Positions 1-5,654 of a stretch of DNA of 35,562 nucleotides are shown here, one piece after another. Positions within the stretch are counted from its first letter, which is position 1. Every line of letters starts with the position of its first letter. Source of the stretch: a virus; IMG/VR virus record IMGVR_UViG_3300007538_000080, positions 1 to 35,562 of that record; one strand, written 5' to 3'. The notes below the pieces were generated by a model. The model saw only the letters and a list, made by a program, of their open reading frames with translations, ran no database searches and was not told the DNA's origin. The position numbers and the translations under genes are program-made.

Positions 1-62
1 CAGATTTCGTACTTGATGATAGGCTAAAGGGATGGACACTAAAAGTTTGGAGGAGCTACTAA
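1..62 (+). CDS. C-terminal end of an upstream gene (partial)
   Basis: An open frame enters from the left edge (first full codon at 3) and ends with TAA at 60-62; the last residues read DFVLDDRLKGWTLKVWRSY. The stop overlaps the next start as TAATG, the junction used repeatedly in this operon, which supports it as a real gene end. Nothing can be said about function from 19 residues. Confidence 0.5.
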   Translation, partial: DFVLDDRLKGWTLKVWRSY

Positions 63-319
63 TGACACAGACAACCATCCTGACCGATGACGTTTGGCAC
101 GACCAGTACGAGCCAGAAGAGCGTATGTACGAGACGTACGGCGAGGACATGAACTATATCAACTCAATGCCAGATAACTATGTATGGACTTTAGTAGACG
201 GCGATGAGGATTCAGTAGTGGTAAACGGCAAGGCATTCGTGAACCGCATTGCTTACTACATTACCAAGAAGCCACACAACACTAACGACCTGATTGTCGT
301 GGAGTTTGATGCCTCATGA
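62..319 (+). CDS. Small acidic hypothetical protein (85 aa)
   Basis: I do not recognise this protein. The frame is open from an ATG at 32, but I choose the ATG at 62: it has a strong GGAGGAG at 49-55 with a 6-nt spacer and overlaps the upstream stop as TAATG, whereas the ATG at 32 has AAAGG only one base away. The product is acidic (runs such as EPEERM and DGDEDS) with no membrane segment or cysteine pattern. It is the first full gene of the early operon and overlaps the next one by ATGA, so translation is probably coupled. Confidence 0.7.
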   Translation: MTQTTILTDDVWHDQYEPEERMYETYGEDMNYINSMPDNYVWTLVDGDEDSVVVNGKAFVNRIAYYITKKPHNTNDLIVVEFDAS

Positions 320-516
320 GAGACACGTGGATAGGCAGTGGCATCTTCAGCAAGAGTGTTGTCATGGAGTTCGAGTGCGATAGTTGCGGACACGTGCAAG
401 AACTTGATGCACAGACAGATGACACACAGAGTATTGCCTATGCGCAATGCCCAAAGTGTGATTACTTTTTAGACCAGTACATCCAAGAAGAGGAGCCAGA
501 TAGATGGGAAGAGTAG
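316..516 (+). CDS. Small zinc-ribbon-like protein (66 aa)
   Basis: Two CxxC knuckles are visible, CDSCGH near residues 21-26 and CPKCD near 45-49, spaced as in a rubredoxin-like zinc ribbon, followed by an acidic tail. Such ribbons usually bind DNA, RNA or protein partners; the target here is unknown. Its ATG overlaps the preceding stop by 4 bp (ATGA). An internal ATG at 364 would still keep both knuckles, so the exact start is uncertain. It is one of several small Cys-rich proteins in this operon. Confidence 0.65.
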   Translation: MRDTWIGSGIFSKSVVMEFECDSCGHVQELDAQTDDTQSIAYAQCPKCDYFLDQYIQEEEPDRWEE

Positions 517-989
517 CCAAGGAAGATACAGGCAGACTATCTGCTATCACCGAAGCCAGAGCTAAGCACAAGAGTGCAGTAGTGGAGGCACGCAAGAAGG
601 TGGAGGAGTTCATCCAGAAGGAGACCGAGCCTTACTACCTGGACTTGCTAGATGCAGTTAGGTTGGCACTACTGGACGGACACTCAGCTAGGCAGATTGG
701 TATGGCGTACGGTTCATCCGACCCGACTACCATCCGCAAGCTAGTGGATGATGCAGGTGTGCAGGACTCAGACGTTACACCGCAAGCCTCATGGCGTTCA
801 GCTTTGCATGGCGATGACCTAGTGGTCAGACTGATTGCATTCGGGCCAGACAAGCAGACAGGTGAGGCCACGTTCAAGATTGATGATGACGGACAGAACA
901 TAACCGTAACCGATGGTGACTTCTGGATGCAGTCACTACTATACAGAGAAGGAATTGTAGAGGAGGTAATAGCTAATGCGAGACGATAG
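504..989 (+). CDS. Hypothetical protein with helix-turn-helix-like segment (161 aa)
   Basis: The N-terminal half is helical and charged (RAKHKSAVVEARKKVEEF). Around residues 52-85 a segment including DGHSARQIGMAYGSSDPTTI resembles a helix-turn-helix of the resolvase/sigma type, with the SARQIG turn typical of such motifs. The C-terminal half (residues 95-161) looks like a beta-rich domain ending in LLYREGIVEEVIANARR. It overlaps the gene before it by 13 bp and the gene after it by 14 bp. DNA binding is inferred from the motif only; it could be an early regulator. Confidence 0.6.
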   Translation: MGRVAKEDTGRLSAITEARAKHKSAVVEARKKVEEFIQKETEPYYLDLLDAVRLALLDGHSARQIGMAYGSSDPTTIRKLVDDAGVQDSDVTPQASWRSALHGDDLVVRLIAFGPDKQTGEATFKIDDDGQNITVTDGDFWMQSLLYREGIVEEVIANARR

Positions 990-1221
990 ATACCTAGAGA
1001 TAAACGAGATGGCAACCAACCTGACTGAGTTCTATAGCGAGCAGACCGGCAAGGAAGTTGTCTTCGGATACGATGAGGACTTTGACCTATGGGTTACTGC
1101 ACCACGCACCAACGGCAAGGAGTACTTTGAGAACTACGGCACAGCAGAGGAGAGAATTCTGCAGTTGTACTCAGAGCTATTCCTTGACGATGATTACGAA
1201 GACCCATTAGCGAGCGTATGA
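976..1221 (+). CDS. Small acidic hypothetical protein (81 aa)
   Basis: I do not recognise a family. AGGAGGT at about 960-966 sits 9 nt before the ATG. The product is acidic, with an aromatic-rich middle (VVFGYDEDFDLWVTAP) and a terminal DDDYEDP stretch. It lies inside a run of overlapping early genes, sharing 14 bp with the gene before and 4 bp (ATGA) with the gene after, which supports its being expressed. Confidence 0.6.
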   Translation: MRDDRYLEINEMATNLTEFYSEQTGKEVVFGYDEDFDLWVTAPRTNGKEYFENYGTAEERILQLYSELFLDDDYEDPLASV

Positions 1222-1373
1222 TGAGCGACCTCAACGACCTGATTCACGTCAATGCAACTATCGCGTTCAACCAAGGTGTTGAGCGTGAGAAGGAACGCAT
1301 TGTAAAAATCATAAAGGAATATGGTAGCCAAGACTTTACCTCAGAGCTGATTGAAGTAATCACAGCTAAGTGA
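1218..1373 (+). CDS. Very small hypothetical protein (51 aa)
   Basis: This frame starts with ATGATG at 1218-1223; the first ATG overlaps the previous stop as ATGA, and the frame ends with TGA at 1371-1373. The product begins MMSDLNDLIHVNATIAF and contains EREKERIVKIIKEYG, a helical charged stretch also common in small phage proteins. There is no convincing independent ribosome site, so translational coupling is likely. Without this gene the interval to the helicase would be an unexplained gap in a tightly packed operon. Confidence 0.5.
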   Translation: MMSDLNDLIHVNATIAFNQGVEREKERIVKIIKEYGSQDFTSELIEVITAK

Positions 1374-1540
1374 AGCGTAAGGTAGAAGACCAACTCCCAC
1401 CCAAGCAATACGGAATGTTTGGGTGGTGTCTAACCAACAACCACAAGAACTGCCAGACCAATGCAGTCACCGTAGATTGCACTTGTGAGTGTCACAGGAA
1501 GGAGAGTGATGAGAGCCAAGCTACCAAGGCTAACGCCTGA
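1370..1540 (+). CDS. Small cysteine-rich, zinc-finger-like protein (56 aa)
   Basis: A GTG start at 1370 overlaps the previous stop as GTGA, and the frame runs to TGA at 1538-1540, overlapping the helicase start by about 32 bp. The product has the cysteine/histidine array WCLTNNHKNCQTN followed by DCTCECH, i.e. Cys20, Cys28, Cys37, Cys39, Cys41 and His42. The closing CTCxCH resembles small Zn-binding proteins seen in actinophages. The long overlap with the helicase lowers confidence, but the dense metal-ligand pattern is unlikely in a chance frame. Confidence 0.5.
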   Translation: MKRKVEDQLPPKQYGMFGWCLTNNHKNCQTNAVTVDCTCECHRKESDESQATKANA

Positions 1541-2879
1541 CGCCAACCAAGAGAAGGCGATTCAGAAGATGGTTGCCGAGCCAACTAAGGCCGCATTGAA
1601 TGCTAGCCTTATGGGCACAGGGAAGACCCTGATGGCAACCGAGGTAGCACTAAGGCTGAACGCGAAGAGCGTACTCATCATTGCTCCTTTGAACACTTAC
1701 TGGGGCTGGCACGACACCATCCAGAGGCAGACCGATTACACCGCAAACGGGTTGCACAAGATAGACAGTAGCACCAAGGGGCGCGAAGCCTTCAGGTCAC
1801 TATCCGAGTCTGCTTCTGGGTGGTACTTCGTTGGACGCGAGTACTTCAGGACTAAGGAGTGGCACAAGATTGTGCCTGACATCGTGCTGGTAGATGAGTG
1901 CCACTTCATGCAGAACAGAGCAAGCAAGGGATTCAAGGTAGCCAAGACTCTGAAGGCAGGGTTCAAGCTGTCTATGTCTGGCACGCCATTCGGCAACAGG
2001 TTCGAAGGATTCTGGGCAGTGACTAGATTCCTATGGCCGGAGGACAAGATTGTTCAGCGCTCATTCTGGAAGTGGGTAGAGAAGTGGGCACTTACTGCTT
2101 ACAACCCATTCAGCAACGTGGAGATTACAGGCGAGAAGATTCCAGGAGCATTCGCCAACAGCTTGCCATGCTACGTTAGGCTTGAGCCTGACTACAGCAT
2201 TGACGTGGTGCATGAGGTTAGATACGTTGACCTAGTGCCAGCTCAGCGCAAGATTTACCTGAAGTTCCAGAAGGACTTAGTAGTCTGGCTACAGGACAAC
2301 CCGTTGATTGCAGAGGTGCCCATCGCTGCTCGCATTCGCTTGCGACAGATGACCTTGGCTGTGCCTAGCCTTAATGAAGATGACCAAGTGTACTTCGAAG
2401 AGGGTGCAGTATCAACCAAGTACCAAGCGCTTGTCGAGATTATCGATGACAACCCTAATGACAAGATGCTCATCTTGACAGACAGCCAGAAGTATGCTAG
2501 GCTTGTGACCAACAGGCTTAACGCCAAGTACGGTGCCGATTGCGCATTCGAATGGAGCGGGCAGGCCAACCAGTCACAGCGTGAGGAAGCTAAGCAGGAG
2601 TTCATCAGCGGTGACCGTAGGTTTATTGTTGCTGTGATTCCAGCGATTGCCGAAGGCGTGGACGGATTGCAGGACGCCTGCCGTACTGTAGTATGGCTCA
2701 GCCACAGCGACAGCAACATCCTGAACCAGCAGGTGCTTGACCGCATCCGCAGGCGTGGACAGAAGGAAGTAGTGCAGGTGTTTGACATCGTGGCACGTGA
2801 CACTTACGATGAGGGACAACTAGACACCTTGCTACAGCGTGAGCTGGACTCAAGGGCAAGCTTGAAGGGAGACAAGTAA
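1509..2879 (+). CDS. SNF2-like DEAD/DEAH-box helicase (456 aa)
   Basis: This is a superfamily 2 helicase/translocase with two RecA-like domains that uses ATP to move on DNA. Motif I is GTGKT at residues 36-40, motif II is DECH at 129-132 and motif III is SGTP at 157-160. Motif VI near the C-terminus reads QQVLDRIRRRGQ, as in SNF2/Rad54-like proteins, and VVWLSHSDSN precedes it. I choose ATG 1509 because AGGAAGGAG ends 4 nt upstream; a longer form from GTG 1485 is possible. At 456 aa it is the compact phage form without large insertions. Its TAA overlaps the next ATG (TAATG). The likely role is DNA replication or recombination with the downstream nuclease, Sak4 and primase. Confidence 0.9.
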   Translation: MRAKLPRLTPDANQEKAIQKMVAEPTKAALNASLMGTGKTLMATEVALRLNAKSVLIIAPLNTYWGWHDTIQRQTDYTANGLHKIDSSTKGREAFRSLSESASGWYFVGREYFRTKEWHKIVPDIVLVDECHFMQNRASKGFKVAKTLKAGFKLSMSGTPFGNRFEGFWAVTRFLWPEDKIVQRSFWKWVEKWALTAYNPFSNVEITGEKIPGAFANSLPCYVRLEPDYSIDVVHEVRYVDLVPAQRKIYLKFQKDLVVWLQDNPLIAEVPIAARIRLRQMTLAVPSLNEDDQVYFEEGAVSTKYQALVEIIDDNPNDKMLILTDSQKYARLVTNRLNAKYGADCAFEWSGQANQSQREEAKQEFISGDRRFIVAVIPAIAEGVDGLQDACRTVVWLSHSDSNILNQQVLDRIRRRGQKEVVQVFDIVARDTYDEGQLDTLLQRELDSRASLKGDK

Positions 2880-3082
2880 TGGAAAGCTTCTGGGATTTAC
2901 TGCCAGGATTTATGTTCATCGCGCCACTGATTGGTGTGTTGTTATTTGCGATTTGGATAAAGGCAGTGTTCATAATGACAATGGTAAGGATTATGCTAAA
3001 CGGAGGTGTCGAGCGGGCAACTGACAACGGCATGGTATCGGTACGACTAAACAGCTACGACTACGATGAGGATGGTTACTAA
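2879..3082 (+). CDS. Small single-pass membrane protein (67 aa)
   Basis: Residues about 8-38 form a strongly hydrophobic segment (FMFIAPLIGVLLFAIWIKAV), so the protein is probably an inner-membrane protein with one transmembrane helix and a short acidic cytoplasmic tail (YDYDEDGY). The function is unknown. It is linked by TAATG overlaps to the helicase upstream and the WhiB fusion downstream. Early membrane proteins in phages may act in takeover or exclusion, but nothing here shows that. Confidence 0.65.
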   Translation: MESFWDLLPGFMFIAPLIGVLLFAIWIKAVFIMTMVRIMLNGGVERATDNGMVSVRLNSYDYDEDGY

Positions 3083-3630
3083 TGGCAGAGTATAAATGGG
3101 AACCAGCTGACAAGTCTAACCCTTGGGGACGCAAGAGGGCTAAGGGTACGCACTGCTCACAGGGACACGAGTTCACTGAGGAGAACACCTTCATCAGACC
3201 TTACGACAAGACTAGAGTTTGTCGCGAGTGTAGACGTAGGTATGCCCGCAAGAAGTACCAAGAGAACAAGCACTCCGGCAAGACCAAGACAAAGCACGAG
3301 CCAATTCGCATGGTGCCGATTCCAGACAGCGTGTTCCTAACTGACCTTGCTGGTGAGTACTACGCTGAACTGCAGGAAAAGCTTGCAGTGACCAAGGTGC
3401 CATGCAGAAACCAGATGGAGTTGTTCGACAACCCTGAGAAGGTGTCACAGAAACAAGCCAAAGCGGCGTGTCATGGTTGCCCTCTGATACAAGAGTGTGG
3501 TAACTTTGCAATAGCAAGCAAGCAAGAGTACGGCATATGGGGTGGCATCAACTACACAAGGAGGAGGTACAAGAATGGTAGTGAATGGTTCGACTTTAAA
3601 GAATCTAGCAGTATCTCTGCTGAGGACTGA
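3082..3630 (+). CDS. WhiB-family [4Fe-4S] protein with an N-terminal zinc-finger-like domain (182 aa)
   Basis: The C-terminal half is a WhiB-like domain: Cys108, Cys130, Cys133 and Cys139 give the family pattern C-X21-C-X2-C-X5-C, followed by GIWGG at 151-155 (the G[VI]WGG turn) and a basic tail (TRRRYKNG). WhiB proteins hold a 4Fe-4S cluster, bind the principal sigma factor and regulate transcription; they are essentially restricted to Actinobacteria and their phages. The N-terminal part is unusual for the family: Cys25, His29, Cys47 and Cys50 (CSQGHEF, CRECRRRYARK) look like the zinc knuckle found beside HNH nucleases, but no HNH catalytic residues are present. A basic linker joins the two. 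Its ATG overlaps the previous stop (TAATG), and its 3' end overlaps the next gene by 56 bp. A role as an early transcription switch is inferred. Confidence 0.85.
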   Translation: MAEYKWEPADKSNPWGRKRAKGTHCSQGHEFTEENTFIRPYDKTRVCRECRRRYARKKYQENKHSGKTKTKHEPIRMVPIPDSVFLTDLAGEYYAELQEKLAVTKVPCRNQMELFDNPEKVSQKQAKAACHGCPLIQECGNFAIASKQEYGIWGGINYTRRRYKNGSEWFDFKESSSISAED

Positions 3631-4282
3631 GACTGAACGCGACAAGCAGTACAAGGTAGGAGCATCTCAGATATCCAACCCTTGCACCAAGCACCTAGCT
3701 ATGGACCTAGCTGGCATCAAGCAACCGCCAAGCAAGTACTGGTTGGGTGCAGTGATTGGGACTGCTGTGCACGCTGCACTAGAGGATGGCATCTCAAAGG
3801 TAGCAACGCCACAGCTAGAGGGTGCACTTGTCGAGCAGAAGATTACGCTCGGTGAGATTCCTGGGTACGGTGTAATCTCAAGCAAGCCTGACCTTGTGCT
3901 ACCAGCAAGCAACCACTTGGTTGACTGGAAGACTTCGACTAGGGCAAAGACCAAGAAGATTCAGGCATGGGTAGATGGCACCAAGCAAGACGCATCTACC
4001 ACTTACACAATGCAAAAGTACATCGGGCAGACACAACTGTATGCTTGGGGTGTTACGCAGAGTGGGTTACAAATTGATAACATTTCGTTAGTATTCATCA
4101 ATAGGGATGGAACTAGCGAGGCGGATGTGCTAGAATACACATTCGAATACGATGAGTCTATTGCAGTTGCACTATGGGACAGACTTGTGGTATTGTGGGA
4201 GGAGCTGCAAGGCGGAGCTCATCCTGAGTCGTACAGCGGGCACCCAGAGTGCTTTAACTGTTCGGTAAATGGGTTAGTATAA
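3575..4282 (+). CDS. RecB/Cas4-like PD-(D/E)XK nuclease (235 aa)
   Basis: The catalytic set of the family is visible: His66 (IGTAVHAALE), Glu87, Asp106 in SSKPDLV, then Asp117-Trp-Lys119 in HLVDWKTS, and the QxxxY helix Gln152-Tyr156 in GQTQLYAWG. Cys37 near the N-terminus and Cys226/Cys229 at the C-terminus partly match the iron-sulfur ligands of Cas4/AddB nucleases, but only three of four cysteines are seen, so a cluster is doubtful. I choose ATG 3575 because AAGGAGGAGG lies 7 nt upstream; the frame is open from 3542. It sits just before Sak4 and the DUF669-like protein, which suggests an exonuclease plus annealing recombination module. Confidence 0.85.
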   Translation: MVVNGSTLKNLAVSLLRTETERDKQYKVGASQISNPCTKHLAMDLAGIKQPPSKYWLGAVIGTAVHAALEDGISKVATPQLEGALVEQKITLGEIPGYGVISSKPDLVLPASNHLVDWKTSTRAKTKKIQAWVDGTKQDASTTYTMQKYIGQTQLYAWGVTQSGLQIDNISLVFINRDGTSEADVLEYTFEYDESIAVALWDRLVVLWEELQGGAHPESYSGHPECFNCSVNGLV

Positions 4283-4283
4283 T
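4275..4283 (+). promoter_or_regulatory. Putative -10 promoter element upstream of the Sak4-like gene
   Basis: A perfect TATAAT (4278-4283) overlaps the stop codon of the nuclease gene and lies 18 nt before the Sak4-like ATG, with AAGGAGGAAAT in between. No clear -35 hexamer is seen. It would give a leader of roughly 11-12 nt carrying the ribosome site. Confidence 0.4.
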
Positions 4284-4301
4284 AAACAAGGAGGAAATAT
4301 A

Positions 4302-5033
4302 ATGGGCGCAACAACTGAATTCCCAGCGTTGTCTTTTGAGAAGTTCATTCACAAGGCAGAGGCGCTGAACACACCAAAGACTATTCTTATCTACGGCGAT
4401 GCTGGCCGAGGCAAGACTTGGCTGGCTGCATCTGCAGCAGAGATTGCTGAGCTGTCACCTGTGCTACTAATTGACATCGAGGGTGGCGCATCTGCCATTG
4501 CCCGCGACTTCAAGGACGTAGACGTTATCAACGTGGACGGACACGAGAAGCTAGACAAGGTTATGAATGACCTACTAACTGTCAAGCACAAGTACAAGAC
4601 TGTCATCATCGACACCCTTGGTGTCGCTATGGATAGGGCAGAGAAGTTCTTTGGTGAGAAGCCAGAGAATAAGGGCAACAAGTTTGGCAAGTGGGGTGAC
4701 CTGAAGATTTGGGTCAACGACTTGGTGCGTGCAATGCACGCTGCACCATTCGTTTCCATCATCTTGACTCACGCAGAAGACCAGAAAGATGAGTCTACTG
4801 GTGCTGTCAAGACTGTGCCTAACATCCCAGGTGGTGCTAAGAAGGACCTACCAGGCATCCCTGACATCATTGGATACATGACTGCACAGAAGCGGGAAGA
4901 CGGTACGCCTGAGCGTGTGCTAGTAGTTGCTTCTTCTGACAGGCTAGTAACCAAGAACCGCTTCAACTTGCCACCGGTGATTGCCGACCCAAGCTTGAAG
5001 AAGATATTCGCACTAATCAAAGGAGGTAAGTAA
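4302..5033 (+). CDS. Sak4-like RecA-fold ATPase (243 aa)
   Basis: This is an AAA_24/Sak4-type phage recombinase with a single RecA core and no long extensions. Walker A is GDAGRGKT at residues 32-39 and Walker B is TVIID at 100-104. LILTHA-type beta strand text (SIILTHAEDQ) and the terminal KNRFNLPP are typical of the group. Sak4 proteins promote single-strand annealing with their cognate SSB. The ribosome site AAGGAGGA is close to ideal. The stop overlaps the next start (TAATG), which ties it to the DUF669-like ssDNA-binding protein, a common phage pairing. Confidence 0.85.
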   Translation: MGATTEFPALSFEKFIHKAEALNTPKTILIYGDAGRGKTWLAASAAEIAELSPVLLIDIEGGASAIARDFKDVDVINVDGHEKLDKVMNDLLTVKHKYKTVIIDTLGVAMDRAEKFFGEKPENKGNKFGKWGDLKIWVNDLVRAMHAAPFVSIILTHAEDQKDESTGAVKTVPNIPGGAKKDLPGIPDIIGYMTAQKREDGTPERVLVVASSDRLVTKNRFNLPPVIADPSLKKIFALIKGGK

Positions 5034-5500
5034 TGAGTTACACACTGAAGTTCAGTGATGACGTACTGGAGTCCAAGGGCACCGGTACACTAGAGCCAGT
5101 ACCAGCAGGCTCCTACAACGCAACCGTCTTCGACATCAAGGAAGAGACAGTTCGCTCCGGCCCTAACGAGGGCAAGCCAAGGTTCAACGTACAGTTCCGC
5201 ATCTCTGAGGGGCAGTATGAGAACCGCAGAGTGTTCAGCTATGTTCCACTCTATGTAGCTAACGATGCTTGGAAGGCAGCCGCCTTCTTCAAGTCACTTG
5301 GTTATGACGTCAAGGCGGGCAACTTTAAGGTGCCTGAGACTGCCGACATTCTAGGCAAGTCAATTGGCGTACGAGTCAAGGTAGGCGCAGGCATTAACGG
5401 CGAGGCCCGTAATGAGGTGGGTGGCTTTGATAAGCCAACCGCAGGTACCGATGCGCTAGTCGCATCATTGGGCGCGGTACCAACAGAGGAAACTTGGTAA
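5033..5500 (+). CDS. DUF669-like ssDNA-binding protein (155 aa)
   Basis: The fold signature is EPVPAGSYNATVFDIKEE near residues 21-38, followed by KPRFNVQFRISEGQYENRRV and AWKAAAFFKSLGY, as in DUF669 proteins that stand in for SSB beside Sak4. The last residues are acidic-aromatic (PTEETW), which could be a protein-interaction tail like that of SSB. AAAGGAGGTAAGTAATG gives a good ribosome site and the start overlaps the Sak4 stop. It probably protects ssDNA and loads the recombinase. Confidence 0.7.
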   Translation: MSYTLKFSDDVLESKGTGTLEPVPAGSYNATVFDIKEETVRSGPNEGKPRFNVQFRISEGQYENRRVFSYVPLYVANDAWKAAAFFKSLGYDVKAGNFKVPETADILGKSIGVRVKVGAGINGEARNEVGGFDKPTAGTDALVASLGAVPTEETW

Positions 5501-5654
5501 TCCTTTAATCCAAGGCAGGGGTGCGTCTGCTCAACGCACACTAGCTCCGATTGGATTATCCGTCCTCCCTCCTCCTGTTTCATCTCTACGGATAGTTAAG
5601 TTCGATTCTTAACCGGAGCACCATCACTATCAGGAGGCTATCGAAAGGAGGAAT
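5501..5654 (+). ncRNA. Structured leader RNA with tRNA-like fold upstream of the primase gene
   Basis: This 154-nt gap has no ORF but is full of complementary arms. An upstream hairpin pairs GTGCGT (5521-5526) with ACGCAC (5534-5539). A tRNA-like unit spans 5544-5623: acceptor GCTCCG (5544-5549) with CGGAGC (5614-5619), discriminator A, then encoded CCA (5621-5623). The T-arm is GTTAAG-TTCGATT-CTTAAC (5595-5613), with the canonical TTCRA loop. A central stem pairs TATCCGT (5557-5563) with ACGGATA (5588-5594). There is no D-stem and no usable anticodon; the 24-nt central loop (5564-5587) is almost all pyrimidine and begins CCTCCCTCCTCC, complementary to Shine-Dalgarno sequences. TAATCCAA (5506-5513) can also pair with TTGGATTA (5551-5558), making a pseudoknot or an alternative fold. 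Two SD-like GGAGG sites (5633-5637 and 5648-5652) follow before the ATG. It could be a tRNA relic, a processed sRNA or a cis-regulator. Confidence 0.5.

Noticed and set aside
5544-5623. Functional elongator tRNA
   Set aside because: No D-stem, no pairing anticodon stem around any 7-nt anticodon loop; kept only as tRNA-like structure.
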